Part shown: one piece after another, positions 34,494-44,799 of the stretch
Layout: each line of letters begins with the position of its first letter
Position numbering within the stretch: the first letter of the stretch is position 1
Source: Zygnema cylindricum
Lineage: Eukaryota > Streptophyta > Zygnematophyceae > Zygnematales > Zygnemataceae
Assembly (NCBI GenBank): GCA_037447655.1
Contig: JBBHKE010002865.1
Location: 36,375 to 94,535 of the forward strand
DNA: 58,161 nt
Direction of reading: 5' to 3'
Position numbers and translations under genes: made by a program
Notes under the pieces: generated by a model
The model's database searches: none
Seen by the model: the letters and a program-made list of their open reading frames with translations, nothing else
Told to the model about the DNA's origin: nothing

Positions 34494-36143
34494 CTATTCA
34501 CTTAATCCCACTGCGTCCCTACAATACTTCAGTTTAGGAGCCTGAAGAGCTTTATTGAGCATATCAGCAACCATTTTTTTATCTGGCAAATAGTTTAATT
34601 TAATCACTCTAGAGAACACTTTGTCTCTAACAAAGTGTAATCTTACATCGATGTGCTTGCTTTTGAAATGGTGACTTGGGTTAGAAGCAATGGCAATGGC
34701 AGCTTGGTTATCACACCAGATCACCTGTGGACCAACCTGCATGTATCCCAATTCTTGTAATATGAATTTTACCCATACGAGTTCTTTGAGGGCCGAGCTT
34801 GCTGCCATATATTCCGACTCCATCGTCGATTGTGCCGTGACCTTTTGAAGTTTGCTGCTCCAACAGCAAGTCCCGTTCCCAATTTGCAGAACGAATCTCG
34901 TGGTGGATTTTCGACTCGGCATATCGCCATAGCTTGCATCACTCCATGTTTGCAGCTTCACTTCTCTTCCGCCTAGTGTGAGTTTGAGGTCTTTGGTTCC
35001 TGCCAAGTATCTTAAAACTCTTCTTGCTGCATCACGGTCAGATTTCCTCGGATTTTTTAGACTTCTGCTCAGTACCCCAACTGCTGCAGCAATATCCGGA
35101 CGGGTAGAGATCATGAAATAAATTAAACTTCCCACTATGTGTCTGTAAGGTATCAGTGTCATAGGATAATCCTCCCCTGACTCAAAAATTTCATTGACAA
35201 TATCACCTGGTTCTGTTTCTTCCCCCTCTAACCTATGTCGAAACTCCATTGGTGTTACACATCCTTTTGCCCCCCGCATTCCATATTCATCTAACATGTT
35301 TCCAATAGCCTTTTTTTGAGTCAATTTTATTAATCTGTTTTTAGAGTCCCTCTCTACATGAATACCCAAAATATATTTTGCGTCACCGAGGTCTTTCATC
35401 TCGAACCGTGATTTCAAAGCAATTTTAATTTTGTTAATTTCAGCCATTGATTTGATGACTAATAGTAGATCATCTACGTATACCGCTATATATACTATTC
35501 CATCCTCACCGTGTAAGACATAGACTGAGTGATCAGAGCTTATCATTTTAAAGCCTAGACCAGTTAAGAATTCATCAAGTTTTAGATTCCATTGCCTTGG
35601 GGCCTGTTTTAGGCCGTACAATGATTTTAGCAGTTTAGATACTAAGTGCTCTTTTCCTGGTTCTGCATACATTTCAGGCTGCTGCATGTAAATGGTCTCC
35701 CCTAGTTCTCCATGCAAAAAGGCCGTCTTTACATCCATCTGATGTATTTCCGTATCTTCTATAGCAGCTAGAGATAGCAAAATCCTAACTGTTGGAAATC
35801 TCACAACATGAGAAAAAGTTTCTTCAAAGTCAATTCCTTCCTTTTGATTATAACCGTTTGCCACAAGTCTAGCCTTGTATTGTTCAATGGTATTATCTGG
35901 ATTTAACTTCACCTTGAATACCCATTTGCTGCCGATTGCTTTTCGATCTGGAGGAAGGTCCACAAGCTCCCATGTCTGAGCCTCTATGATCGACTTCATT
36001 TCATCGTTTGCTGCCTCGATCCACTGATTACGCTCCGGTGACGAGAAGGCTTCCCAGATGGTCAGAGGCTCCCCTGAGGCTGCCGAGAAGGCAAAGTGAG
36101 AACTTGCTTGCAGTCGGCTACTGGATCTTTTTCCCCCCGGAAA
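34494..36143 (-). pseudogene. Copia reverse transcriptase/RNase H
   Basis: The frame is intact for about 550 codons on the minus strand, from just after a TAA at 36144 to TAG at 34494. RT begins with TWELVDLPPDRKAIGSKWVF and includes the catalytic YVDDLLLV motif. RNase H follows with WSDASYGDMPSRKSTT and TQSTMESEYMAA, then ends VADMLNKAL. Catalytic residues appear intact, so this part would be functional if translated. In the full element it would copy the RNA genome into DNA within the particle. It resembles the RT remnant at 19.9-20.3 kb closely. Confidence 0.92.
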
Positions 36144-37413
36144 TTATGAGGCTAAAATTGTCGGATCCCGTGCGTTGCGCTTGTTGCGCTGGTTGCGATC
36201 CGTAGGCATTGACTGCTGTTGTTGCGCTTTGAAACGAACTTGTTGTGGAACCCAATTATGTTCGGACTCCAGTGGTACCACTGGTAAATTTTGCATCTGT
36301 GGGACAATATTATGGATGATATCCAAAATGACATATTCTTGTACTTTTTCCTGCTTCTGCTGCTTTGTCATTTTAAATAAGTCTATCGAGTCTAGTTCAT
36401 CTTTCACAATGATATTCCTTGCTACAATGATTTTCTGTCTCTCAAAAACAAACACTTTATAGCCTTTAGAGTGATCATCATATCATAACAAAATGCCCGG
36501 CAATCCCTTAGGTTCCATTTTCCATCTATCATTAGATGTATCCAAAATAAAGCATTTACTTCCTAAGACTTTGAAGTGACTGACATCCGGTTTTCTACCC
36601 GTCCAGATCTCATAAACAGTGGTTTCTACCGATCTTGAACCTATCCTATTTTTGATATAAACTGCACAATTTAATGCTTCAGCCCAGAATTTCGGATCTA
36701 CGCCCTTATCTGCAAGCATGGACCTAGAACTTTTTGTGATAGTTCTATTTAGTCTTTCTGAGACCCCATTCTGTTTCGGAGAGTATGGGATAGTCAGTTT
36801 GTGACTTATACCTTCCTTGAGTAAGAAGTTTTCAAACTCTTTTGACGTATATTCCTTGCCATTGTCCGATCTAAGCTCCAAAATTGGTAGACCGTGTAGT
36901 TTCTCCACCCACGCTTTGTAGTGTTGAAAATGAGTGAAGACTTCACTCTTTTCTTTCATGAAGTAGACCTTAGTAAACCTCGAAAAATCATCTGTAAACG
37001 TAACCATATATTTCATCCCCCCGGCAGATGGTACCTTTGCAGGACCGAAAACATCAGAATGAATGAGTTGCAAAAGTTTAGTAGACCTATGTTCAGATTT
37101 CTTGAGGAAACGGTAATCAATGTATCTTTCCTAGTGCACATCCATCACACGTTTTAGGTGACTGGTTTGACACAGTGACACCTTCTATTTTACCAACATT
37201 TACCATCTTTTTCATACTATTATAATTCACATGGCCTAACCTTTTATGCCACAGCTCATCTGAGGATAATGCACCAGAATACAAAACATCATTTTCTTTA
37301 TTATCCGGCATATCCATTCGATACAATTTGCTGGCATCTCTAGTTCCCGTAACTGCAATTTTTCCATTTTTGGTAACAACCTGCCTGCCCTGTTTCAGAT
37401 TGACCTCAAACCC
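36144..37413 (-). pseudogene. Copia integrase region with stops and a frameshift
   Basis: The minus strand encodes the pre-integrase zinc-finger region (WHKRLGHVNYNSM, then CDGCALGK) at 37117-37410 and the integrase core at 36483-37095. The core has IHSDVFGPAKV, TFTDDFSR, LRSDNGKEY and PYSPKQNGVSERLN, so the D, D and E catalytic residues are all present. A GDDHSKGYKVFV-like C-terminal segment, with the G replaced by a stop, and a Gln-rich linker (to 36144) follow. Breaks: TGA at 37117, a frameshift just after it, TGA at 36483 and TAA at 36144. Confidence 0.88.
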
Positions 37414-38679
37414 TTAAATTTTTACCAAAGAAGTTGAGAACAAATATTTCTTAAAATCTGGGACATAGAAAACATTATGAAGAGTTCTCTCAACAACCTT
37501 GCCCTCTACATCAACTAGCAAGGAGACATCACCTACAGCCCGCGTTTGCACACTCATTCCACATGCATAGTAGATATTTTTCTTTGGTGTTGATTGGAGA
37601 TTTTTGAAAACGGTTTTGTTCCAGCACATGTGGGCCGATGCTCCCGTGTCCATTATCCATCCATTGTCTTTAGCGCCCTCCATTGCTGCCGCTATTGCAA
37701 ATAGATCATCATCCTCTTCGTTAAAGAGTGAGAGAGACTCGTCATGATGAGATGAAGACGCCGAGAATAGTGCATTTCCTCGTTGTGACGATCCTGTGAA
37801 GCCATGATGAAACTGGCTCTGTTGCCAACCAGGCCTATATAGACCTGTTTCATTAGCTTTTTTAAGCTTAGGACAAAATTTGTATCCATGACCTTTTTCA
37901 TTACAATAAAAACAAGCATTGAAAGATTGTCTATTTCCTCTTGGATTAAACTGTCTAAACTGATTCTGATTCTGATTAAACTGATTTCTCTGCTGATTAA
38001 AATGACTTTTTTTGTCAAATTCTGTGTTAAATGCCTCTACTTGTTTTTCACCATTAAGAATTTTAGAATCTGCCTCCTCTTCTAATATCAAATTAATAGC
38101 TAACTGTAGTGTCCAGCTAGCTTTATCTTTTTGTTTCAGCCTATCAGACGCTGCTCTCATAGTATTAGGAAGACCCCTCATTAGCAAAGCAGCTTGCTGA
38201 AACTGAGGAAAAGATCCGCCTGCACAAGCATGAGAATCTATTAGTATTCGAAATTTGTTACAATATTCAGCCATTGTGCCACTTGTGTATTTGTAGTCCC
38301 AAATTCGTCCAGCCAAAAATAGCTCTTTTTGTACATTAGCCTTTTCAAAATCATCCTTGAGAGATTTCCAGATATCGATCGCCTTTTTCATTTTTATCCG
38401 TGACATAGCTAATTCTTCTGAAATACAAAACTTCAAAATTGACCGAGCTTGCGAATTTTTCTTTGACGATGATGGATCTGATTCCGCCAGTGAACCATCC
38501 AAAATATCCAAAAGATTAACATTTTCGAAGTGTGTTTCCACCATATCCGCCCAATACGCGTATTTTTCTCCCGAGAAAATAGGAATTCTTGATGACAGGC
38601 CCATAACCTGTTGTTCTACAACCACTGGAGCAGGTGGAGCATCAGCAGTAGTAGTGGAAGTAGACATAATCTCACTCAC
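37414..38679 (-). CDS. Copia gag-protease open frame
   Basis: The frame of 421 codons starts at ATG 38679 (MSEIMSTSTTT) and stops at 37414. The start is followed after ~20 residues by QVMGLSSRIPIFSGEKYAYW, the copia gag N-terminal signature. A UBN2-type capsid region comes next, then a Gln/Asn-rich stretch (FNQNQNQFRQF) and a zinc knuckle CFYCNEKGHGYKFC (C-X2-C-X4-H-X4-C). The protease active site WIMDTGASAHMC lies near residue 340. The stop at 37414 truncates the polyprotein within the protease-integrase linker; the same frame continues afterwards. Gag forms the cytoplasmic particle and the protease would process the polyprotein. Confidence 0.9.
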   Translation of the reverse strand: MSEIMSTSTTTADAPPAPVVVEQQVMGLSSRIPIFSGEKYAYWADMVETHFENVNLLDILDGSLAESDPSSSKKNSQARSILKFCISEELAMSRIKMKKAIDIWKSLKDDFEKANVQKELFLAGRIWDYKYTSGTMAEYCNKFRILIDSHACAGGSFPQFQQAALLMRGLPNTMRAASDRLKQKDKASWTLQLAINLILEEEADSKILNGEKQVEAFNTEFDKKSHFNQQRNQFNQNQNQFRQFNPRGNRQSFNACFYCNEKGHGYKFCPKLKKANETGLYRPGWQQSQFHHGFTGSSQRGNALFSASSSHHDESLSLFNEEDDDLFAIAAAMEGAKDNGWIMDTGASAHMCWNKTVFKNLQSTPKKNIYYACGMSVQTRAVGDVSLLVDVEGKVVERTLHNVFYVPDFKKYLFSTSLVKI

Positions 38680-38727
38680 AGAAGCTTATCAAGAATCCTA
38701 TTAAACATCTGTTTGATATAGCTCACC

Positions 38728-38740
38728 AAATCTGATACAA
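38728..38740 (-). other. Possible degenerate primer-binding site
   Basis: The minus strand reads TTGTATCAGATTT, about 9 of 12 positions matching the usual copia site for initiator-Met tRNA (TGGTATCAGAGC). It is ~50 bp before gag. Primer sites normally abut the LTR, while the visible LTR match ends at 38916, so either this is chance or the 3' LTR is truncated. Confidence 0.35.
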
Positions 38741-38915
38741 TAAATCAAACTGCTTCAAACTATAACACAGTATAGAATATCATGAAGACTGACAACTCCC
38801 AAAGTTTCAGCTCAATTGATTCAACATACACCAAGATATGCAACTCAGAAGTTTCCCAAAAATAGTCTGCAGATTACACAGTCTGGAAGTCTGGATATAT
38901 ATAATGTTCTATGTC

Positions 38916-39514
38916 CTAAGTCTTATACCCTTCACTCAATTGTCCTACTACATAGTGCTGTACCGCCGATAGAAGTGTTCCAAAACGATACATCCAAAAG
39001 AACTAAACTGCCACTAAGGTCTAAGTGCTCCTACTTACGCAAAGAACTAATCTATCACTGTACACTCAATATGACTGAGAATCCTATACAGGTGATTTGA
39101 TCAAATACTTGTGGCCTGGCTAAGTGAATCTCGTCTGTTGACTTCATTTAGATCAACCGCAGTAGCGCAGTCCAATTCCTGATTATATTGAAATATCTGC
39201 ATCTTCGTAGCAGTTGCGTTATCACATACAAAAGTTAGCCGCAGCTGCGTTTGTTTTGTTGCGTAGCTACTGCGTTGTCATGTACCAAAATATCCGCAGT
39301 TGCGTTTGACCCGTTGCGTCGCAGGCTACGTTTGTCCGTACAGACCATATCAAAAATAACCGCAGCTGCGCTTGTTCAATCTGCGTCGCAGCTGCGTTGT
39401 CGGTATTATTTAAAAACCTGCAGTGTGATTCAAGTGACGACGCGTGTCCATATAGATCTATTTTTCGGCCGTCCTATAAATTTGCTGAGACTTAAAAGTT
39501 TTCCAAAAACAACA
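38916..39514 (-). repeat. 5' LTR of the copia element
   Basis: These 599 bp match 33732-34330 with roughly 40 differences. The outer edge is TGTTGTT on the minus strand, preceded by CTAGA, the likely target-site base set on this side. It shares the CAGCTGCG-rich internal region with the other two family-1 LTRs. Confidence 0.85.
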
Positions 39515-39631
39515 TCTAGTTCTCCAAATAATGCTCCTAAGTCATTGCAATAAGCATTCATACTTCTTTGCTTGTAACTATAAGTTGAAATAATATTTTT
39601 TGCTAGTTATTGCTGCTGCAATGACCCACTC

Positions 39632-40130
39632 TTATACTTTTTTTACTAGAGATACCCAAATCTGAGAGGAAGATCTAACATGCATAAGGGGAATGGCAAT
39701 ACCCTTCACTACACTTTTGAGAATTAAGAGCTTACCAACCTTATCTTTAGAGTTCCAATTTTCATATTCTGACCGTTCGGTCTGACTCCTTGTCACCATT
39801 GCTGGTGGTGCTGCTGCGGTTATCGTCCTTGATAGTGGAGTCCCTCGAGAAGCAACTTCTTCCTTTTCTCCTTCCATGATTATTTCCTCCCCTTCCTTGT
39901 CATCGTTCGTGATGGTGGTTGATGTTCTAACAGCTCTTGTGACGGAGGTGCCAGAAAAACGTGTTCTTGTAAACCCAGATGGAGGTGGGCATTGAATTTG
40001 CCCGGACACTATGCCCCATAGATGCTTCTAAAAAAGTTCTACATCTATCATCATTTCCCAATAAAGAAAGTCTAATCCATTAAATATGGGTACCCTAAAG
40101 GGTGGGCACATAACCTGAAATTATGTGGTC
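39632..40130 (-). pseudogene. Copia gag N-terminal fragment (second family)
   Basis: The minus strand starts near 40122 with the gag signature QVMCPPFRVPIFNG. It then passes a stop and reads GIVSGQIQCPPPSGFTRTRFSG, a variable acidic segment and YENWNSKDKVGKLLILKSVV at 39632-39760, part of the capsid-like region. It is closely paralleled by the gag at 42.5-42.96 kb (GIVSGQVKRPPQG). It is truncated on the left before any zinc knuckle. The matching leader and LTR lie immediately to the right. Confidence 0.75.
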
Positions 40131-40139
40131 TCCATTAGC

Positions 40140-40760
40140 TTGGAGAATGAGCAGCCTATGTAAAGCCTCTAGGATAATATTTGACCCTTTTACTTTCCCA
40201 CTGAATAAGTGCCGCCCAGCCACACAAATATTCTGACCACTCTCACCCTGTGAAGAGAAGACTTTCATGAGTCAAACGCAAAAAGAATCACTGAATTTGC
40301 TTCCCTGAGAAGTAAATTATGGCTAGCCAAAAAAGACATATAAATACAAAAGGTCACTTGGAGAGAGGTGCCTCACACACGCTAGGTCCTTTAACTCCTA
40401 CTCACAACTACTTACTACTCTACTATCGGCCAATCAAAAGAGTGTAAAGTACAAGAAAATACTGTGGTCGATTGTACTTCTTGTACAACCATTGTACAAT
40501 ATGGCCTTCTGGTTGACACTTGTTAACATAAGAGTCATCGTTCCTACTTCCATCTTTTACAGTGTCCAATGATGTGGCGCCACATGGAACAGCGCGCCTC
40601 TATGTTCAAAAGGTGCCAAATATTCATTCGGATTTGGTGGGGGCGACAACGTCCGTCCGATCATGTATTTTACACGGCTAGATTCGCGCCCGCGAGCGCC
40701 GTTTGACTATAGATGTTGTTTCGTCAATTTTGGTATGTTTTAATGAAAATGACGTTTTGC
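40140..40760 (-). repeat. Copia leader plus LTR (family 2), copy 1
   Basis: The stretch aligns with 42965-43600 in the same orientation and with 44100-44600 in the opposite one. Landmarks are AGCCTCTAGG, AAAAAGAATCACT (near the inner LTR edge), GAGAGAGGTGCCT, an AACTCC/CCTAAGTCC tract and CATGTGGCGC. Exact LTR ends are not resolved. Confidence 0.65.
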
Positions 40761-40809
40761 ATAACTCTTTAAATACATAACGAACTGAATACGTGTATCG
40801 TTTCGTTTA

Positions 40810-40985
40810 TGCCATAATGGTTAAGGCAAATGTCTATGTCGTACTTCGTAGACCTAGGTTCAAATCTGGTTTGGGGTAACATATTCGCAATTTGTTAATC
40901 TGTCTGCCTGTTTCTTTTTGAATATAGCGGCAGCCATGGTGACTCTCTCTCTCTCTTAACTCTAAAGTTTAAATTAAAAAATGAA
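40810..40985 (+). mobile_element. SINE-like element B
   Basis: The tRNA-like head has A box TAATGGTTAAGGC (40815-40827), similar to tRNA-Ser/Leu, and B box GGTTCAAATCT (40857-40867). The 3' part keeps the AGCCATGG core (40932) but is shortened and ends in (CT)n and an A-rich tail. It lies at the broken left end of the copia integrase fragment, so it may have inserted at or near that break. Confidence 0.65.
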
Positions 40986-40989
40986 TATT

Positions 40990-41390
40990 AATTACTTCTT
41001 TTCAACATTCCTCAAACTAGTTAGAGGTATATTCTCCCCTATTATCACTCCTTATTCTCTTAATGGGGGTTCCATGCAACTTCTCACTCCAAGCTTTATA
41101 TTCTTTGAAGTAAGGTTGTGTTTCAGACTTTGTTTCTAGGAAATAGACTCTATAGTATGTAAACCAGTCATCGGTTATTGTCAACATAAACCTCTTCCCT
41201 CCGAACGAAGGTACTTTTGCGGGTCCCTTGATATCTGTGTGGACCAAATCTAGTACTTTCTCACCCCTATATGTGGCGGCTTTACGAAAGGGAAGTCTGT
41301 GAGCCTTACCTTAAGCACACCCACTACAATTATCCACCATTTTATTATCCCCAAACTGAATACCTTCTTCTACACCAAGCTTCTTCATTT
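40990..41390 (-). pseudogene. Copia integrase fragment (second family)
   Basis: The minus strand continues from the pre-integrase region (DNCSGCA, stop, GKAHRLPFRKA) into the integrase core: VHTDIKGPAKVPSFGG, TITDDW and RIRSDNRGEYTSN. A stop follows at about 41015, and the element is cut off near 40990. The first two catalytic aspartates are present; the glutamate region and all of RT are missing. Confidence 0.8.
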
Positions 41391-41984
41391 CCCTCAGCCT
41401 ATCAAATGCACATGCCCCAACCTCTTATGCCAAATCATCAACTTTGGAACACCAACATAGTAAGCATTCTTTTTTTCATTACTCAAGTTAAGCCTAAACA
41501 TTCCTTTGCTACCCTTATCTGCCGTGAAGTAGACTTCATCCCTATACTTAGCTGTAAAGACTCCCTTTGTAGTGAAGGTATCAAACTCTTTGTCATCTAA
41601 CACGGACGTAAAGATAAGATTTTTACTCAGCTGAGGAATGTAGAGTACATTTGAGAAGGTGAGTATTGATGTCTTACCCTCCACTAAGACTTTCAGATCT
41701 CCTGTCCCCACTAAATCTGTAGTAACCACTCTCCCATCCACATATTGTATCTCTACAGTTGGGATCTTTCTTAACTTAGTAAAGAGGTGCTTATCACGAC
41801 ACATATCCCTGGCTGCACCTGAGTAGTTTATCCATCCTTCTTGTGGAGCTTTCTGAATTGCTCCGAGAGCACACTTCTGCTTCTGAGGGATCTCCTTCTC
41901 CTCCAAACTCTCCTCAAGAAGAAGCTCCCTATCTTCCTCCTCAGAGGACTCGTCCTCGATCTCTCCTTTCACTTTTGTAACCAT
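41391..41984 (-). pseudogene. Copia protease and pre-integrase region, active site lost
   Basis: The frame of 196 codons on the minus strand contains an acidic linker, then GWINYSGAARDMC at the position of the copia protease site (normally W-I-x-D-[ST]-G-A). The catalytic aspartate is replaced by tyrosine. VLYIPQLSKNLI and MIWHKRLGHVH follow, typical of the protease C-terminal region and GAG-pre-integrase. A frameshift after HVH breaks the junction with integrase. Confidence 0.8.
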
Positions 41985-42960
41985 AAGTGCCTTCTTCTTC
42001 CCTCTAGAAGAACCCCTTCCACGGTTCTCTTAGAGCCTCAGCTTTGACAGCTTCACAAAATCTGCTATGAAGTGTCTTGACTTTGTACAAAAACGACAAA
42101 GACCCTTTGTGGGCCTCGGTCCTCCAGAGTGATCTCTCTCTCCTTTGTACGGTTTCTTGAGATCCTTCCCCCACCGATTTTCTCCTACAGCTAGAGCTTG
42201 GATGCTCTTTCCCCCTCTCCTAATCTCAATTGTGTTTTCCTGCACAAGTATCATCCATACCACTGTGTTCCACTTCTATGAAATGTCAGTCATTTCCTTT
42301 ACTCGATACACTTTGTTTTCATACTCCTCGGGTAACTTCATACTGAGAGTGTTAACTTTCATCTTCATTGTACTTGTCCACTCGGCACTCTCTATCTCCA
42401 TATACAAACAAGAGAGATCATTATAGTAGTCTAACATCTTTCCCATTTTGTAAGTATAATTTCCTTACTTTTGTTCAGCCAACTAGAGCTCCTGAATAGT
42501 ATGTACTCTATAGATTTCCACCAATCTCACCCAAAACTACTCGGCCTTGTAATTGTGAAGGTCGGGGGTTGCCAAAGCATGAGTGAGGTGTCTCAGAATG
42601 ACATTTTTGGCAGCCATGTTGATGTCTTCCCACATTTGGGTATTTTTCTTCGCGGTCTTCACGCTGGCCGCTCTGGGTGCCGTGGTAAAATGGGCAATAG
42701 GAGTAAGAGGCGTCTTTTTCTCTTTCCTTTTTTCAGACACACTGTTGACCCCATCATCTGCCTCCTCTGCTGTAGCAGATGCTGTTGTATAAAACCTTAT
42801 TCCACCAAACCCTGGTGGATTTCCCTGAGGTGGACGTTTCACTTGTCCACTGACAATACCCCAGTATCGTTTTTCGCACAAAGCCTTGTGATCATGGCTT
42901 CCCAATAGATGAACCCAGATCCATTCAAGGTGGGCATCCTAGAGGGTGGGCCCATAACTT
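41985..42960 (-). pseudogene. Copia gag (second family), frameshifted
   Basis: The minus strand begins near 42955 with QVMGPPSRMPTLNGSGFIYWEAMIT. A frameshift near 42880 follows, then a 122-codon frame (42905-42537) with GIVSGQVKRPPQGNPPG and KNVILRHLTHALATPDL. A stop-broken capsid part (MKLPEEYENKVYRV near 42320) leads to a damaged zinc knuckle, CRFCTKSRHFIADF. There the last cysteine is phenylalanine. The element therefore lost both nucleocapsid and protease function. Confidence 0.78.
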
Positions 42961-42964
42961 GCAA

Positions 42965-43600
42965 TCTTGTGTCCTCTATTAGACTACAAAATTCAGGAAG
43001 CCTCTAGGTAGTTTTTAACTAACCCACTTTGAGCCACCACCACTGTTGCCCAAGCAAACAAATTGATAATGTGACTACACTTTTGTGCAGTCTGGACTCC
43101 TCTGAGTGTTTAGCAAAAAGAATCACTCAAAACAGCCAACTAGCCGATAAGATATAAGGCGGCAAAGATGCCAAGTTTATACAAAAACTCTCTAATAGAG
43201 AGAGGTGCCTACCTACTAAATTCCCTAAGTCCTAAACCCCTCTCACAACCCCTATCTACTGACGTACGAACCAATCACACGACTGTAGAGTAGAAAAGGG
43301 TAGTACGGCCGATGTACTTTCTGTACGACTTGTGTACGAAAAGGCCATTGGATGGACTCCTGTCTTCGTCTCACTTGTCCTTATGCTCTCCGAGATTCTT
43401 GCCTCTCAATGTTATCTCACCATGTGGCGCGAGGTCACGTCACGTCCGAAAAGTGCCAAAGCGGCCATTCCGAGATCTCAGCGATGGTACGCGCCGTCGG
43501 ATCCAAACCGACATTCAATATTAGCCGTCGAAACAAATGTCCGGTTTGTTTGTTTCGTGTGTGACGTGTCGTAGCATATATTTAAGGAATCTCTATGCAT
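42965..43600 (-). repeat. Copia leader plus LTR (family 2), copy 2
   Basis: It follows the gag start of the 41-43 kb element on its 5' side, as expected. On the minus strand it contains a TATA-like GTATAAA (43182-43176). An imperfect inverted repeat CGAAACAAATGTCCGG...GTTTGTTTCG (43527-43555) is the counterpart of a perfect hairpin in copy 3. Confidence 0.65.
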
Positions 43601-43730
43601 TTTATCTGTAATTTCGTTGATCAGACTAGATCCTCTAACAACGTTTAAAAAAATATCACACCTCATGTACTGTAATGGACTTCTACGACAGATCGGTTAG
43701 AGTTGACGGCTACGCCTTGTTAAAATTTGG

Positions 43731-44005
43731 GTATTTTTTAGGTCTGGATTTTTTTTATTGTTTTGTCAGATGGTCTGTCTAAGTCATCCATACTTGTCGT
43801 AGTCACTAGAAGACAAAGATAGCCATGGCTGCCTAAATTGCAAAGGAGACAGGTAGGAGGGGAGCTTCCTAAATAGCAAAGGAGACAAGATGAGGGGAAG
43901 TATGTCCAGGCGTTAATAGAAGGTGGCCGGAAGGCACGGGAATAGATCCTGGTGCCTTCAACCGAAGACCGTATAATTATGGCCCCCACCATTAACCATT
44001 AGATG
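43731..44005 (-). mobile_element. SINE-like element C
   Basis: On the minus strand the head has A box TAATGGTTAATGGTGGG (44001-43985) and a B-box-like GGATCTATTCC (about 43949-43939; 9 of 11 to GGTTCGATTCC). Downstream come CAGCCATGGCT (about 43832-43821), TGACTACGACAAG and GACCTAAAAAATAC (43744-43731), which match the 3' domain of elements A and D. The middle section (direct repeats of TGTCTCCTTTGC) is its own. Confidence 0.7.
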
Positions 44006-44099
44006 TAGAGGTGATCGATACATTTATTAGGTTTAAATAATACATAAAGTATTTATGCGCCGGGACATCCATTTAACAGCGAAACCAAACGAAACGTAC

Positions 44100-44600
44100 A
44101 TGGAATGGTACTGCACTAAATTAATACGGGGCGCACGAAACAAATGTCGAAGACATTTGTTTCAACGGACGAAATTAAAAGTGTGAAATATGATCCAACG
44201 GGTCACCGGACAGCCGGCTGTACGGATAAGCAGTTTCAGCGATTTTTGGACGCCGCCAATCTGGATGACACATGGCAACATGTTACTTGTTCACGGAATC
44301 TACGGATCGCACGATAACAAATTCAGATGTGACAGATGTCACTGTTTTGGCCATATAGTACAAATACCGTACATAAAGTACTCCGGTACTTGTACTTTCT
44401 GTACGGTACAGTCTTGTGATTGGTCCGTACCTCTGTACTACGGGGTTTAGAGAGGGATTTAGGACTTAGAATAATTTAAGTAGGTAGCCAACTTTCTCCC
44501 AGAGAGCATCTGTATAAATCGGCAAACTTTGTCATTTAATATCAATCAATTTACTTGACCATTTTCGGTGATTCTTTTTGCTATGGACTCAAGGGAGTCC
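44100..44600 (+). repeat. Copia LTR fragment (family 2), copy 3
   Basis: It aligns in reverse with 42965-43600: GTGATTGGT...GTAC, GGATTTAGGACTTAG, AGTAGGTAG and the inner edge TGATTCTTTTTGCTA. A TATAAAT box lies at 44513-44519. A perfect hairpin lies at 44136-44162 (GAAACAAATGTC, 3-base loop, complement). No coding region follows on the right, so it is a solo or truncated LTR with some leader (to about 44770). Confidence 0.65.
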
Positions 44601-44799
44601 AGGCTACATAGGGGTGTAGTCGGTCAGAGTTTTTGCCTGCCAAGGTGGCTACATTTCAAAGGGAAAGTCAAAGTGGGTGAATGTGTCCAAAACTCATATT
44701 TTAACTTTGCATTCTATGGTGGAAATGAGCACACAGAAAGTCTTATTTCATAGGGGTGAAGCTATAATGGGTTTTTGATTGTCAAGGGGTCGGTCATTT

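Larger units (their letters stand above)
33732..39514 (-). mobile_element. Full-length Ty1/copia retrotransposon (pseudogenised)
   Basis: The element reads 5' LTR (38916-39514), leader, gag (38679-37414), protease, integrase, reverse transcriptase/RNase H (to 34494), GC-rich spacer and 3' LTR (34330-33732), in the order that defines copia (integrase before RT). A purine-rich AGAGGAG sits just before the 3' LTR start TGTTGTT. LTRs differ at roughly 6-7% of positions by hand count, so insertion is not recent. The polyprotein frame is broken by stops at 37414, 37117, 36483 and 36144 and a frameshift near 37100. A TTGTATCAGATTT at 38740-38728 (minus strand) resembles the Met-tRNA primer site but lies about 175 bp inside the visible LTR edge. 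The left LTR may therefore be truncated and the true LTR may be nearer 770 bp. Confidence 0.92.

Noticed and set aside
43312-43574. Three overlapping 70-80 codon plus-strand frames
   Set aside because: They fall in the family-2 LTR, overlap in all three frames and have no protein signature.
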